Notes: generated from the sequence alone by a model not told the origin. Positions 1 to 8,791 are shown, numbered from the stretch's first letter. The stretch: DNA of 64,000 nt from Methylobacterium sp. E-005 (GCF_022829725.1 NZ_JAKSYG010000045.1:1-64000); one strand, 5' to 3'. A program made the numbers and translations.

Positions 1-599
1 TCATCATCCGCACGTGGCAGACCGCCGACAAGATGAAGCGCCAGCGCGGTGCGCTCCCCGGCGATGCCACCGGCACGGACAATCTGCGCGCGCGGCGCTA
101 CGTGGCGAAATACACGATCAATCCCGCCATCGCTCACGGGATCTCGAAGCACATCGGCTCCGTGGAGCCGGGCAAGCTTGCCGATCTCGTCCTGTGGACG
201 CCGGCCTTTTTCGGGGTGAAGCCCGATCTCGTCCTGAAGGGCGGCAGCATCGCGGCGGCGCCGATGGGCGATCCCAACGCTTCGATCCCGACGCCCCAGC
301 CGGTGCATTACCGCCCGATGTTCGGCGCCTACGGCCGTGCCCCCTTCGCAACCGCCCTCACCTTCGTGTCCGGGGCCGCCGTCGCGGACGGCCTTAGGGA
401 GCGCCTGGGCGTCCAGAAGGAACTGGTGGCGGTCGAGAATGTCCGGGGCGGCATCTCGAAGGCCAGCATGGTGCTGAACGACGCCACGCCGGTCATCGAG
501 GTCGATCCGGAGACCTACGATGTCCGCGCCGATGGCGAACTCTTGGTCTGCGAACCCGCCGAGGTGCTGCCGATGGCGCAGCGCTACTTCCTGTTTTGA
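1..599 (+). CDS. ureC: Urease subunit alpha, C-terminal part (5' truncated)
   Basis: C-terminal third of the catalytic urease subunit, which hydrolyses urea to ammonia and carbamate in the cytoplasm. The frame is already open at base 3 ([12 protein letters not shown]) and runs 198 residues to the TGA at 597-599. The family C-terminal landmarks are visible: the [12 protein letters not shown] block, then the [18 protein letters not shown] segment and the closing MAQRYFLF. The nickel ligands and the carbamylated lysine lie upstream, outside the window, so activity cannot be judged here. It heads the ureC-ureE-ureF-ureG run. About 145 bp without a convincing gene separate it from ureE. Confidence 0.97.
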   Translation, partial: IIRTWQTADKMKRQRGALPGDATGTDNLRARRYVAKYTINPAIAHGISKHIGSVEPGKLADLVLWTPAFFGVKPDLVLKGGSIAAAPMGDPNASIPTPQPVHYRPMFGAYGRAPFATALTFVSGAAVADGLRERLGVQKELVAVENVRGGISKASMVLNDATPVIEVDPETYDVRADGELLVCEPAEVLPMAQRYFLF

Positions 600-745
600 C
601 GTCGCATCAGGCCGCATGACAGGGGGTTTGACATGACCAAGGCCGCAATCAAACCAGCGCGTGTCCGGAGCAGGTCCCAGATCGACCTATGCAGCTGGGC
701 TTACCAACAGGCTCAGCGTCTGCGTGGGACGAGGTCCCTGGCGCG

Positions 746-1225
746 ATGATCCGCGCCACCAAGGTTCTACGCCGCGAGTGCCTCGCGGGCGGCGACATCA
801 TCGATCGGGTCGTCCTCGACCATGGCGACCGCCATCGGCGGCGGGTGGCCATGCGGGGCATCGGTGGGCTCCGGTTCCTGCTCGACCTGCCCGAACCCAC
901 CGTCCTCGAGGATGGCGACGCCCTCATACTCGAGGATGGCCGCCTGGTCTGGGTCGAGGCGGCCGCGGAGCATCTGCTGGAAATCCGGGCGCCGAACGAC
1001 CACGCCCTCAAGCGCCTGATCTGGCACATCGGCAATCGGCACATCCCGGCTGAGATCGGAGCAGACACCATCTGGATCGCCGACGATCATGTCCTCGCCG
1101 CGATGGTCAGGGGCCTCGGCGGCACTGCGACAGAGGTGAAACGGCCGTTCCAGCCCGAGGGCGGGGCTTATTCGGGCGGCCACGATCATGCCCACGGCCA
1201 TCATCATTCCCATGCCGCCGGCTGA
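746..1225 (+). CDS. ureE: Urease accessory protein UreE (nickel chaperone)
   Basis: Cytoplasmic nickel-binding chaperone that delivers Ni(II) to the UreG/UreF/UreH activation complex. From the ATG at 746 the protein has 159 residues. It has an N-terminal UreE fold (MIRATKVL start, a DHGDRHRRR loop) and a C-terminal domain with the [12 protein letters not shown] motif that carries the conserved metal-binding histidine. It ends in a histidine-rich tail ([16 protein letters not shown]) of the Ni-storing kind. An ATG at 689 would add 19 residues unlike the family. I prefer 746 because UreE proteins usually start with this MIRA sequence and GAGG sits 12 bases upstream. The 3' end overlaps ureF, which suggests translational coupling. 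Confidence 0.93.
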   Translation: MIRATKVLRRECLAGGDIIDRVVLDHGDRHRRRVAMRGIGGLRFLLDLPEPTVLEDGDALILEDGRLVWVEAAAEHLLEIRAPNDHALKRLIWHIGNRHIPAEIGADTIWIADDHVLAAMVRGLGGTATEVKRPFQPEGGAYSGGHDHAHGHHHSHAAG

Positions 1226-1901
1226 AGTCCCGGATGCACTCCGGCTGATGGCATGGCTGTCGCCCGGCTATCCGGTTGGCAGCTACGCATATTCGCACGG
1301 CCTGGAATGGGCTGTCGAAGCCGGTGACATCCGCGACGAGGTGAGTCTCTTGGACTGGCTTGGGGATGTCTGCGCGCATGGCTCGCTGCGCAACGACCTG
1401 ATCCTGGTCCGCCATGGCCATCAAGCCGCGCAGATCGAGGATGGGGAGGGGCTGGCTGCGCTGAACGCGCTCGCTCTGGCGCTAGCCCCTTCGCGCGAAC
1501 TGCACCTTGAGACGAGCCAGCAGGGCCGCAGCTTTCTGGACGCCACGCTGGGCGCCTGGCCCTGCGCGACGCTCTCAGCCCTCGCGCCGCATCTGCCCGG
1601 CCCGGTCGCCTATCCCGTGGCGGTCGGCGCCTCGGCCGGGGCACACGGCCTGGCGCCCGGGCCGACGCTCGCGGCCTATGGGCTCGCCTTCGTGCAGAAC
1701 CTCGTCTCGGCCGCGCTGCGGGCGGCGCCGGTGGGCCAAGCGGCCGGTACGCGGGTCATCGCCGCCCTCGCGCCACGGCTCACGAGGCTTGCGGCTGACG
1801 CCGAAGACGCGAGCCTTGAGGCCCTCGGCGCGGCGACTTTCCGTCTCGATCTCGGCTCGTTCCGGCACGAGACCCAGTATTCCCGCATCTTCCGATCCTG
1901 A
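1188..1901 (+). CDS. ureF: Urease accessory protein UreF
   Basis: Component of the urease maturation complex; UreF bridges apo-urease/UreH and the GTPase UreG and gates nickel insertion. The protein has 237 residues, is largely alpha-helical as expected, and carries the family N-terminal signature [19 protein letters not shown] near residue 21 and the end motif [10 protein letters not shown]. The start is uncertain: ATG 1188 overlaps ureE by 38 bp, and ATG 1212 ([12 protein letters not shown]) overlaps by 14 bp. Neither has a clear ribosome site, so it is probably translated by coupling from ureE. Confidence 0.92.
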   Translation: MPTAIIIPMPPAEVPDALRLMAWLSPGYPVGSYAYSHGLEWAVEAGDIRDEVSLLDWLGDVCAHGSLRNDLILVRHGHQAAQIEDGEGLAALNALALALAPSRELHLETSQQGRSFLDATLGAWPCATLSALAPHLPGPVAYPVAVGASAGAHGLAPGPTLAAYGLAFVQNLVSAALRAAPVGQAAGTRVIAALAPRLTRLAADAEDASLEALGAATFRLDLGSFRHETQYSRIFRS

Positions 1902-1910
1902 AGGCGCAGC

Positions 1911-2534
1911 ATGACCTCATCGAATGGCCCACTCCGCGTCGGTATTGGCGGACCTGTCGGATCCGGCAAGACGGCCCTGATGGAGCAGCTCTGCAAGCGT
2001 TTCCGGGACCGCTACGAGATCTGCGCAATCACCAACGACATCTACACCAAGGAGGACGCGCGGATCCTGACCGTGGCCGGTGCGCTTCCTGAAGAGCGCA
2101 TCCTCGGTGTCGAGACTGGCGGCTGTCCGCATACAGCGATCCGCGAGGACGCCTCGATCAACCTCGCGGCCGTGGCCGAGATGAGCCGCCGCTTCCCGAA
2201 GCTCGATCTGGTGCTGATCGAATCCGGCGGCGACAACCTCGCCGCAACCTTCTCGCCCGAACTCGCCGACATCACCCTGTATGTAATCGATGTCGCCGGG
2301 GGTGAGAAGATCCCCCGCAAGGGCGGCCCAGGCATCACCCGATCGGACCTGCTGATCGTCAACAAGACCGACCTCGCGCCGCTGGTCGGGGCGGATCTGT
2401 CGGTCATGGAGGCGGACACGCAGCGGATGCGCGGCGTGCGTCCTTACGTCTTCGCGTCCCTGCGCGACGGCGCCGGCGCCGACACCGTGGCGCGGTTCAT
2501 CGAGGAGGCGGGAGGCCTGGGATCCGGCCGCTAG
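1911..2534 (+). CDS. ureG: Urease accessory GTPase UreG
   Basis: SIMIBI-class GTPase that powers nickel insertion into urease. The 207-residue length is standard. The P-loop GGPVGSGKT is near residue 13, followed by a [10 protein letters not shown] block, the nickel-binding CPH motif in [17 protein letters not shown] near residue 66, the [18 protein letters not shown] segment, and the guanine-specificity NKTD near residue 144. It starts 9 bases after the ureF stop. The stop codon lies inside an 18-bp palindrome shared with the convergent small gene. No ureD/ureH is visible to the right, so it must lie upstream or elsewhere. Confidence 0.96.
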   Translation: MTSSNGPLRVGIGGPVGSGKTALMEQLCKRFRDRYEICAITNDIYTKEDARILTVAGALPEERILGVETGGCPHTAIREDASINLAAVAEMSRRFPKLDLVLIESGGDNLAATFSPELADITLYVIDVAGGEKIPRKGGPGITRSDLLIVNKTDLAPLVGADLSVMEADTQRMRGVRPYVFASLRDGAGADTVARFIEEAGGLGSGR

Positions 2535-2541
2535 CGGCCGG
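2524..2541. terminator. 18-bp perfect palindrome at convergent ureG / small-gene stops
   Basis: CCGGCCGC-TA-GCGGCCGG is perfectly self-complementary. Its centre CTAG supplies the stop codons of both ureG (+) and the facing 74-codon gene (-). No T-run follows on either strand, so it is terminator-like rather than a classical intrinsic terminator. Confidence 0.4.
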
Positions 2542-2755
2542 CATCGGCGGAGCGCGACCGGAGGGGTACAATGCGCGGCACGCCCATCAAAGCGTCCAGC
2601 CGATTCATCCGGGCGTTAAAGTCGCGGAGTGCGGTGTCGCGTGTCTTGAGGGCGGCGTTGAGCGGAGGCTTCGCGGGTGCTCTGGCCGGTCGGGCCTCGG
2701 CAACCGGGACAGCCAGAAAAGCGGCCAGGGACAGCAGGGTCAGCGTTCGGGCCAT
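2531..2755 (-). CDS. Small exported protein of unknown function
   Basis: 74-residue open frame convergent with ureG. The first ~21 residues look like a Sec signal peptide ([21 protein letters not shown], an AxA-type end). The mature part is short, basic and rich in Arg, Ala and Pro, without cysteines. I recognise no family. The clean signal peptide and the shared stop palindrome with ureG favour a real gene. A random frame remains possible at this GC content. If real, the product would be periplasmic or secreted. Confidence 0.5.
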   Translation of the reverse strand: MARTLTLLSLAAFLAVPVAEARPARAPAKPPLNAALKTRDTALRDFNARMNRLDALMGVPRIVPLRSRSADAGR

Positions 2756-3072
2756 GGGTGAAATGCCTCACCATCTGCCGTATCTGTGACGGTCCTCACC
2801 GTCATAGGATCGGCCGAGCCTTAGCCGTGTGCGGCAACGCACGATTCGGTGATCGATACGGCCGCCGGTCTGCGACCGACAGCCGGGCAAGACGGACTCC
2901 AGCCGAAGTCATGCAGGCCTCTGGGTCGTGAAGCGCCGTGGCAACGGCACAAGCCGTTCCAGACGGACGCGACGGTAATCCACCTGCGGCTTCCAGGCCG
3001 CGTTCCGTTGACGCTGCATGGGCCCGTGGAATCGCCGGTGCCCCGCTGAGATCCCTCAGCACCGTGAAGTCC
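2756..3072. other. Gene-free stretch between small exported gene and pot operon
   Basis: No convincing coding frame. The only structure seen is an inverted repeat, TGACGGT-CCTC-ACCGTCA at 2787-2804, about 32 bp upstream of the small exported gene. It could be an operator or a leader hairpin for that gene. Confidence 0.4.
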
Positions 3073-3096
3073 CTTCGGCTTGCATGTTCGCCGAAG
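3073..3096 (-). terminator. Hairpin just downstream of potI
   Basis: CTTCGGC and GCCGAAG form a perfect 7-bp stem around a 10-nt loop. On the minus strand it begins 7 bases after the potI stop codon. There is no strong T-run, so it may end the transcript with Rho or stabilise the mRNA 3' end. Confidence 0.4.
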
Positions 3097-3102
3097 ACGG
3101 CG

Positions 3103-3876
3103 TCACCCTTTTTGCCGACGCGCCGTCAGCCAGGAGGCGACCAGCACCGCTACGCTCACGAGCCCGACCAGCAGCGTTGAGGCGGCGTTGATCTCGGGAT
3201 TCACGCCCAGACGGACGCGGCTGTAGAGGCGCATCGGCAACGTGGTCGAGCCCGGCCCCGAGACGAAGCTCGCGATCACCAGATCGTCGAGCGACAGGGT
3301 GAAGGCGAGGAGCGCGCCGGCAACGACAGCCGGGGCGAGCAGCGGCAACGTGATGGTCGTCAGCACCCGGATCGGTGCGGCGCCGAGATCGGCGGCGGCT
3401 TCCTCCAGCGAGCGGTCGAGCCCGCGCAGGCGGGCAGCCACCACCACGGCCACGAAGCCGGTGCAGAAGGTGGCGTGCGCGATCACGATGGTGAGCAGGC
3501 TGCGGTCGAGGCCGATACCGATGAACATCAGCAGCAGCGATAGGCCAATCATCACCTCCGGCATCACCATCGGGCCGAGCACGAGGCCGGTGAAGAGCGC
3601 CCGGCCCCGGAAGCGGCGTTGCCGCTCCAGCACCAGCGCCGCCAGCGTGCCCAGCACCGTCGCGATCAGGCTGGTCAGAACCGCGACCTTCAGCGAGACC
3701 CAGGCGGAGGCGAGCAGGGGCGCGTCAGCCAGCAGGGCCCCGTACCATTGGGTCGAGAACCCGCCCCAGACGGTGACCAGCGGCGAGGCGTTGAAGGAGT
3801 AGCCGATCAACACGAGGATCGGCGCGTAGAGGAAGGCAAGCCCGGCGACCAGGGCGGTGCGTGTCACCCAGGTCAC
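3103..3876 (-). CDS. potI: Polyamine-type ABC transporter permease (PotI/PotC class)
   Basis: Inner-membrane permease of 257 residues, the usual PotI/PotC length, with six predicted membrane segments. The EAA-loop contact to the ATPase is visible as EEAAADLGAAPIRVLTTITLPLL near residue 165. It is the last gene of an operon read leftward; its ATG overlaps the potH stop by 4 bases. Family knowledge places it with ATP-driven import of putrescine/spermidine-like compounds, but related systems carry other small cations, so the substrate is inferred only. Confidence 0.88.
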   Translation of the reverse strand: MTWVTRTALVAGLAFLYAPILVLIGYSFNASPLVTVWGGFSTQWYGALLADAPLLASAWVSLKVAVLTSLIATVLGTLAALVLERQRRFRGRALFTGLVLGPMVMPEVMIGLSLLLMFIGIGLDRSLLTIVIAHATFCTGFVAVVVAARLRGLDRSLEEAAADLGAAPIRVLTTITLPLLAPAVVAGALLAFTLSLDDLVIASFVSGPGSTTLPMRLYSRVRLGVNPEINAASTLLVGLVSVAVLVASWLTARRQKG

Positions 3877-4781
3877 GGTCGTTCCTCGCCGGTCTGCAAG
3901 CTGTCGCGGAACAGCACGACCGGGACGATGACGATGGCGAGGATCAGGACGGCGACCGCCGAGGCCAGCGGCCAGTCGCGGTTCGAGAAGAACTCACTCC
4001 AGAGCACGCGGCCGAGCATCAGGGTCTCGGAGCTGCCGAGCAGATCCGGGATGATGAACTCACCGACCATCGGGATGAAGCACAGCGTAGCGCCCGCTAC
4101 GATTCCCGGCAGGCTGAGCGGCAGCGTGACAGTCCAGAACACCCGCGTCGGTGAGGCGCCGAGGTCGGCGGCGGCGTCCCGCAGGGTGGGGTCGAGGCGA
4201 TTCATCACCGCGTAGAGCGGCAGCACCATGAAGGGCAGGTAGGCGTAGACGAGGCCGATCATCACCGCCGCGTCGGTGTTGAGAATGTTGAGCGGCTGGG
4301 CCGTCACCCCGAGGCGGAGCAGCACGAGGTTGAGCAAGCCTTCCGGCTTCAGGATCGCGATCCAGGCGTAGACGCGGATCAGAAAGCTCGTCCAGAACGG
4401 GACCACGACGAGTGCGACCAGCGAGGGCTGCCAGCGCGTCGGTGCCCGGGCCAAGGCGTAGGCCAGCGGCGTGCCGACCGCCACGAGGATGACGCTCGCA
4501 AACGCCGCATAGCCCAACGAGCCGAGGGCGGCATCGCGGTAGAACGGGTCAGCGTACAGGGTGGCGTAGTTGTCGAGGTTCAGGGCTTCGAGGAAGCTGG
4601 ACCAGCCGTCGAGGCCGCCCCGCCAGTCGAGCACCGGCAGGTAGGGCGGTATGGCGGTGGCCGGCTCGGACAGGCTGATCTTCAGCGTGATCGCGAAGGG
4701 CAGCAGGAAGAAGGCCGCCAGCCACAAGAAGGGCGGCAGGCGGATCAGCCGGTCGAACGGGGTGCGCGGCGGTCCGCTCAT
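3873..4781 (-). CDS. potH: Polyamine-type ABC transporter permease (PotH/PotB class)
   Basis: 302-residue inner-membrane permease with an N-terminal hydrophobic segment (LPPFLWLAAFFLLPFAITLK) and the EAA loop RDAAADLGASPTRVFWTVTL near residue 205. The periplasmic loop after the first segment is long, as in PotH/PotB. It pairs with PotI as the heterodimeric channel and is coupled to both neighbours by 4-base ATGA overlaps. No gene for the periplasmic binding protein (PotF/PotD) lies in this operon. Confidence 0.9.
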   Translation of the reverse strand: MSGPPRTPFDRLIRLPPFLWLAAFFLLPFAITLKISLSEPATAIPPYLPVLDWRGGLDGWSSFLEALNLDNYATLYADPFYRDAALGSLGYAAFASVILVAVGTPLAYALARAPTRWQPSLVALVVVPFWTSFLIRVYAWIAILKPEGLLNLVLLRLGVTAQPLNILNTDAAVMIGLVYAYLPFMVLPLYAVMNRLDPTLRDAAADLGASPTRVFWTVTLPLSLPGIVAGATLCFIPMVGEFIIPDLLGSSETLMLGRVLWSEFFSNRDWPLASAVAVLILAIVIVPVVLFRDSLQTGEERP

Positions 4782-5830
4782 GCCGGCAAGATCGCGGCCG
4801 TCTCGGCTGCGAACCCGACATGGATCTGCGATCCGGCCGGTATGTCGTCGGTCGGGCGCCCACTGGCGCGCAGGATCGATCCATCGGGCAGGCGGAGCGT
4901 CCGACGCAGGCGATCACCGAGGAACGTCGTCTCTGCGACCGTGGCGGGGAGCCCCGAAGCGCCGATCACCAGATCCTCCGGCCGCACCGCCACCACCACC
5001 GGCGCCCCATCGGCCATGGCCGACGCGACGATCCCGCGAACCGGTCCGTATGCGGTCTCCACGGTGCGGATCCCGCCTGCCTCTCCCGGGTCAAGCCGCC
5101 CCGGAATGAGATTCACATCACCCAGAAGCCCCGCCACGTAGCGGTTTGCCGGCCGCCTGTAGAGTTCGGATGGCGGTCCGACCTGGACCAAGCGTCCCGC
5201 CTCCATGACACCGATCCGGTCGGCCAGCATCATCGCCTCCTCCGGATCATGGGTCACGACCACGAAGGCTGTGCCCAGGCGGCGCTGCACGGCGCGCAAC
5301 TCGCCCTGCGTCTCCTCGCGCAGGCCCCGGTCGAGGGCGCCGAGGGGTTCGTCGAGGAGGAGCAGCTTCGGTTCCCGGGCGAGCGCCCGGGCCAGCGCCA
5401 CGCGCTGCCGCTGACCGCCCGAGAGCGTTTCGGGTCGGCGATCACCGAATCCCTCGAGGCGCACGAGCCGGAGCAGATCCGAAACCCGCGCGGTGGCGGC
5501 CGTCTTGTCCAATCCCCTGAGACCGTAGCCAATATTTCGCGCCACACTCATGTGCGGGAACAGCGCGTAGGACTGAAACATCATGTTCACCGGCCGTCGA
5601 TGCGGCGGCAATCCGGTGAGATCCTGGTCCCCGAGCTGGATCCGACCAGCGCTCGGCCGCTCGAACCCCGCGATCATGCGCAACAGGGTGCTCTTGCCGC
5701 AGCCGGACGGTCCGAGCAGGCAGAAGAACTCGCCGGGTTGGAGGTCAAGCGTCACCGCATCGACGGCGCGGTGCGTGCCATAGCTTTTGGTCAGGCCGTC
5801 GAGGCTCAGGCGCGGCGGCGTGCCCGACAA
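4778..5830 (-). CDS. potG: Polyamine-type ABC transporter ATP-binding protein
   Basis: ATPase of the Pot-type importer, about 350 residues. It has Walker [10 protein letters not shown], the Q-loop region, signature [15 protein letters not shown], Walker B LLLLDEPLGALD and a switch histidine in VVTHDPEEAMML. A TOBE-like regulatory domain occupies the last ~110 residues. The open frame extends to an ATG at 5905, but that part overlaps the upstream regulator and does not look like PotG. I chose the TTG at 5830, giving MSGTPPRLSLDGLTKSYG, because GAGGA lies upstream inside the end of the regulator gene and the two genes are then 4 bases apart. Confidence 0.9.
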   Translation of the reverse strand: MSGTPPRLSLDGLTKSYGTHRAVDAVTLDLQPGEFFCLLGPSGCGKSTLLRMIAGFERPSAGRIQLGDQDLTGLPPHRRPVNMMFQSYALFPHMSVARNIGYGLRGLDKTAATARVSDLLRLVRLEGFGDRRPETLSGGQRQRVALARALAREPKLLLLDEPLGALDRGLREETQGELRAVQRRLGTAFVVVTHDPEEAMMLADRIGVMEAGRLVQVGPPSELYRRPANRYVAGLLGDVNLIPGRLDPGEAGGIRTVETAYGPVRGIVASAMADGAPVVVAVRPEDLVIGASGLPATVAETTFLGDRLRRTLRLPDGSILRASGRPTDDIPAGSQIHVGFAAETAAILPA

Positions 5831-5834
5831 GGGA

Positions 5835-6521
5835 TCAGGAATCCTCGCGCAGCGCCTCGGCGACGCGCGCTTCGAGGAGATCCGGACGGCGCAGGACGAG
5901 GGCACCCCGCGTCCGGTCGACCAGCCCCTCGGCCGCCATCGCGGTGAACTCCCGGGTGACCTGCTCCCGCCGGCAACCGATCCGCGCCGCGAGCACGTGG
6001 TGATAGGGCGGCGGCGAGACGACCCGCTCGCCCGAGGCGCCGGTCCGCGGCACCGAAAGGCGCAGCAACTCAGCGTAGAGGCGGTGCTTCAGATCGAGCA
6101 GTGCGTGCTCCATGAGCCGGGTGTTCAGCTCGCGCACGCGCTTGGCCAGGAGGCGGAACAGACGGTCGGCGATAGCCTCGGAGGCGAACACCATCTGCCG
6201 GAACACCGAAGCCGGCACCACGCAGACCTCGCCGCGGGTCAGCGCCGTGACGTTGGCCGAGCGTCCGATTCCGTCGATCGCGGCCAGCTCGCCGAAGAAC
6301 GCGCCGCCGCGCATCTCGCCGAGGATTACTTCCTTGCCGGACTGGGTCCGGTTCAGGATCCGGACCTCGCCGGAGGCGATGAAATAGACGTCCGTGGAGA
6401 TGTCGTCGAAGTCGACCAACACCTCGTTCTCGTCGAAGCGGCGCCAGTGGCAACGGGATTCGTAGGCGCTGAGCTCGATGCCCGGATCCTTGAAGAAGGG
6501 AATCGTTCCCAGCCGCGCCAT
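5835..6521 (-). CDS. CRP/FNR-family transcriptional regulator
   Basis: 228-residue DNA-binding regulator. The N-terminal cyclic-nucleotide-type sensor domain (residues ~10-125) includes the GEMRGGAFFGELAAIDGIGRS stretch, with the Gly-Glu-Leu and Arg-Ser positions that contact the phosphate in true cNMP binders. The C-terminal Crp-type helix-turn-helix (residues ~150-220) contains LAARIGCRREQVTREF. No FNR-type cysteine cluster is seen, so oxygen sensing through Fe-S is unlikely. Start ATG 6521 (MARLGTIPFF) follows GAGGGA; an ATG at 6566 is possible. It is the first gene of the potGHI transcription unit and probably controls it. A clean inverted repeat lies at 6649-6672. Confidence 0.85.
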   Translation of the reverse strand: MARLGTIPFFKDPGIELSAYESRCHWRRFDENEVLVDFDDISTDVYFIASGEVRILNRTQSGKEVILGEMRGGAFFGELAAIDGIGRSANVTALTRGEVCVVPASVFRQMVFASEAIADRLFRLLAKRVRELNTRLMEHALLDLKHRLYAELLRLSVPRTGASGERVVSPPPYHHVLAARIGCRREQVTREFTAMAAEGLVDRTRGALVLRRPDLLEARVAEALREDS

Positions 6522-6648
6522 CCGTACGGTTCCCTCAACGCCTCTCCGGCCTTCATACCTGCCCAACGGGGTGCCGGCCGCAGATCTGGGGACGGGGGCA
6601 GCCCGGACACCGCCTCAGCGGCGTTCCGACCTCGGGCCAGCGTGATCG

Positions 6649-6672
6649 TGACCGGCACGGGCTAGCCGGTCA
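6649..6672. promoter_or_regulatory. Candidate operator between the CRP-like regulator and lpxC paralogue
   Basis: TGACCGGC, an 8-bp spacer, then GCCGGTCA: a perfect 8-bp inverted repeat spanning 24 bp in the divergent promoter region. It is 128 bp from the regulator start and 98 bp from the lpxC-like start. CRP-family sites are typically symmetric with TGA/TCA ends, so it is a natural candidate binding site for the adjacent regulator. Binding is inferred. Confidence 0.45.
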
Positions 6673-6769
6673 AGCCGGGCGGGCGTGAACAGGAGTTTAT
6701 TAGCGTGAATCAAGATATCTGGGCTAAACGCCGAAGCCGTCGCAGCGGGCGATTCCGATACACCACGCC

Positions 6770-7684
6770 TTGTCGATCACACGCCTCAATCCCGACGATA
6801 CCGCCTCTGCGACGCTGCTCCAGGCCGCCCGGCTCCAGGCCACGCTGGCGATGCCGTTCGAGCGGTCCGGGCGGAGCCTTCATTCCGGTCGGCATGCCAC
6901 GGTCCGCGTCTGCCCGGCGCCGGCGGATCACGGCATCGTCTTCCGCCGGCGCGTGAAGAACGCGTGCGTCATCGACGTGCCGGCCCTCTGGCAATACCGC
7001 GAATCGCAGCCCCTCTCCTCAGCGCTCCGGCACGAGGGCATTCTAGTGCGAACCATCGAGCACCTGATGGCGTCTTTGAGCGCCCTCCGGATCGACAATG
7101 CGCTCATCGAGATCGACGCCGACGAATTGCCGATTTTCGACGGCAGCGCCACGCCCTGGTGCGAGGCGATCCGGGCCGCCGGGCGCAGCGAGCAACCTTA
7201 CGGCTGCCGGCTCATCCGGGTGCTGCGCGCCGTCTCGGTGACGAATGGCCGGCGGCACCTTCGGATCGAGCCCGGCGTGGGGCTTCACCTGACCGGACAC
7301 ATCGAGCTCGCGCATATCGGGCCGGTGGACTGGTCGGGCGCCGTCACGCCCGAGACGTTCGAGCGCGAGATCGCGCCGTCGCGCAGCTTCGGTCGTTACA
7401 TGCGCGCCATGGGCGGCCGGCTCTTCGGCTACGTGACGGGGCGTGATTTCCTTCAGGGCGTCTCGCCGCGTTCGGCCGCCCTCCTCGTGCGCGATCGCGT
7501 CATCGGTGGGATGCGCGTTCCCGGCGAGCCGGTGCGCCACCGCTTGCTCGATCTGATCGGCGACCTCGCCCTGACGGGCCATCCGGTCGAGGGTCGGGTC
7601 ACCGCCTTCCATACCGGGCACGAACTGAATCACGCCCTCGTGGCGGCGCTGATGCGCGACCCGACAGCCTGGGAGCTGGTCTGA
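6770..7684 (+). CDS. lpxC: LpxC-family UDP-3-O-acyl-N-acetylglucosamine deacetylase (divergent paralogue)
   Basis: Zinc amidase family of the committed lipid A step. 304 residues from a TTG start; a later ATG at 6851 would delete the QATL strand that opens the fold. The zinc set is intact: His98 in TIEHLM, His257 and Asp261 in RHRLLDLIGDL, and catalytic His284 in TGHELNH. The spacings 159, 4 and 23 equal those I recall for E. coli LpxC (79/238/242/265). The usual HK after the second ligand is HR here. The loop usually reading GGSxxNAVV/DCAIVV is replaced by GVSPRSAALLV. Canonical lpxC normally sits near ftsZ, which is absent here, so this is probably a second, divergent copy. Confidence 0.82.
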   Translation: MSITRLNPDDTASATLLQAARLQATLAMPFERSGRSLHSGRHATVRVCPAPADHGIVFRRRVKNACVIDVPALWQYRESQPLSSALRHEGILVRTIEHLMASLSALRIDNALIEIDADELPIFDGSATPWCEAIRAAGRSEQPYGCRLIRVLRAVSVTNGRRHLRIEPGVGLHLTGHIELAHIGPVDWSGAVTPETFEREIAPSRSFGRYMRAMGGRLFGYVTGRDFLQGVSPRSAALLVRDRVIGGMRVPGEPVRHRLLDLIGDLALTGHPVEGRVTAFHTGHELNHALVAALMRDPTAWELV

Positions 7685-7685
7685 C

Positions 7686-7699
7686 CGGCGATGTCGCCG
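7686..7699. terminator. Hairpin between convergent lpxC paralogue and HD-GYP gene
   Basis: CGGCGA-TG-TCGCCG is a perfect 14-bp palindrome, 1 base after the lpxC-like stop and before the stop of the facing HD-GYP gene. There is no T-run. It is a terminator-like element of the convergent pair. Confidence 0.35.
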
Positions 7700-7708
7700 A
7701 CCCGGACG

Positions 7709-8791
7709 TCAGGCCGTGGCGTGCCGCGGCATGTCGCAGGCGCTGGCGACGGCCGCGAAGGCACGCACGAGGTCGCCGTCGAGCTTCGGACCCATGGCCT
7801 TCAGGATCGCGTAGGCTTCCCGGGCGGGCTTCGGAGCTTTGTAGGGCCGCGCCTCGATCAGGGCCGCGAAGATGTCGGAGATCGTGATCAGCCGCACGAG
7901 GTCCGGAATCTCCTGGCCACGCAGGCCGTCGGGATAACCCGAACCGTCGAGGTATTCATGATGCGACCGCACAACCGCCAGGGTCAGCGGATCGTAATTG
8001 CCGTTTATCAGCATAGCGTGGCCGATGACGGGATGGCGATCCATCTCACGGCGTTCCTCCGGCGTGAGCGGGGCCGGCTTGTTCAGGATGGCGCGCGCGA
8101 TCTTGGCCTTGCCGATGTCATGCAACAACGCGCCTTTGACGAGGTATCGTGAATCGGTCTCGTTGAGCCCGAGGGTCCGCGCGAAATCTGCGGCGAGACC
8201 GCCAACACTCAGGCAGTGGCGATGCGTGTTGTCATCGAAACTCGCGACCACGGCGAGCCAGTCGCGGATCTTGGTCTCGCGGATCGCTTGATTGACCAGC
8301 GTGGCACCGGATTCGAGGGTCGCGACATTCGGCGGTCCGTCGGCGCGGAAGATGGTGGCGAAGACCTCCCGGGCCGCCGCCGCCTGGTTGTGCAGATCGC
8401 CGCGGATCGGCGGACGCGCGGCGCCGCCCTCCTTCCGCAGACCGGCGACGACATTCAGAAGCTGGGCGTTCGCCGCGGAGGCCGGAAGAACCCGCGTGGC
8501 ACCGAGGGCCGTCGCCTGGATCTCACCGCGGTCGAGACTGCCATGAATGAGGGCGAGGAACGGCGTATCGGGGCCGCGTGCGATCGCCAGGGCATGCCGC
8601 AGGCGCCGTACGGATTCCGAGGTGAGCGCGCTGACGTCGCTGATGATCAGAGCGGCGCCGGCAAGCGGGGCGTCGTCGCCGTAGAGATCGTGCAGCTGCA
8701 CAGTCTCATCCGCGCCGAGATTGCGCACGAGACGTTCGCCGCGGTCCATGTCGTCGGTGAGGATCAAAGTCCGGCGCGAGACTTGGCTCAT
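7709..8791 (-). CDS. HD-GYP domain protein, probable c-di-GMP phosphodiesterase
   Basis: 360 residues. The N-terminal ~125 residues resemble a response-regulator receiver (LILTDDMDRGERLV and IISDVSAL) but with a doubtful phosphoacceptor pocket. The C-terminal HD-GYP domain carries KGALLHDIGKAKI near residue 220, the histidine in DRHPVIGHAMLI, and the full HHEYLDGSGYPDGLRG signature near residue 280, so the metal centre of an active c-di-GMP hydrolase appears complete. It is monocistronic and divergent from the ABC-F gene. Its likely role is in control of motility, biofilm or surface life. Confidence 0.88.
   Translation of the reverse strand: MSQVSRRTLILTDDMDRGERLVRNLGADETVQLHDLYGDDAPLAGAALIISDVSALTSESVRRLRHALAIARGPDTPFLALIHGSLDRGEIQATALGATRVLPASAANAQLLNVVAGLRKEGGAARPPIRGDLHNQAAAAREVFATIFRADGPPNVATLESGATLVNQAIRETKIRDWLAVVASFDDNTHRHCLSVGGLAADFARTLGLNETDSRYLVKGALLHDIGKAKIARAILNKPAPLTPEERREMDRHPVIGHAMLINGNYDPLTLAVVRSHHEYLDGSGYPDGLRGQEIPDLVRLITISDIFAALIEARPYKAPKPAREAYAILKAMGPKLDGDLVRAFAAVASACDMPRHATA

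Noticed and set aside
2802..3062. 86-codon minus-strand frame upstream of the small exported gene
   Set aside because: No signal, motif or ribosome-binding site; composition typical of random high-GC frames.
4820..5947. 375-codon frame antisense to potG
   Set aside because: Third-position GC artefact; no protein features.
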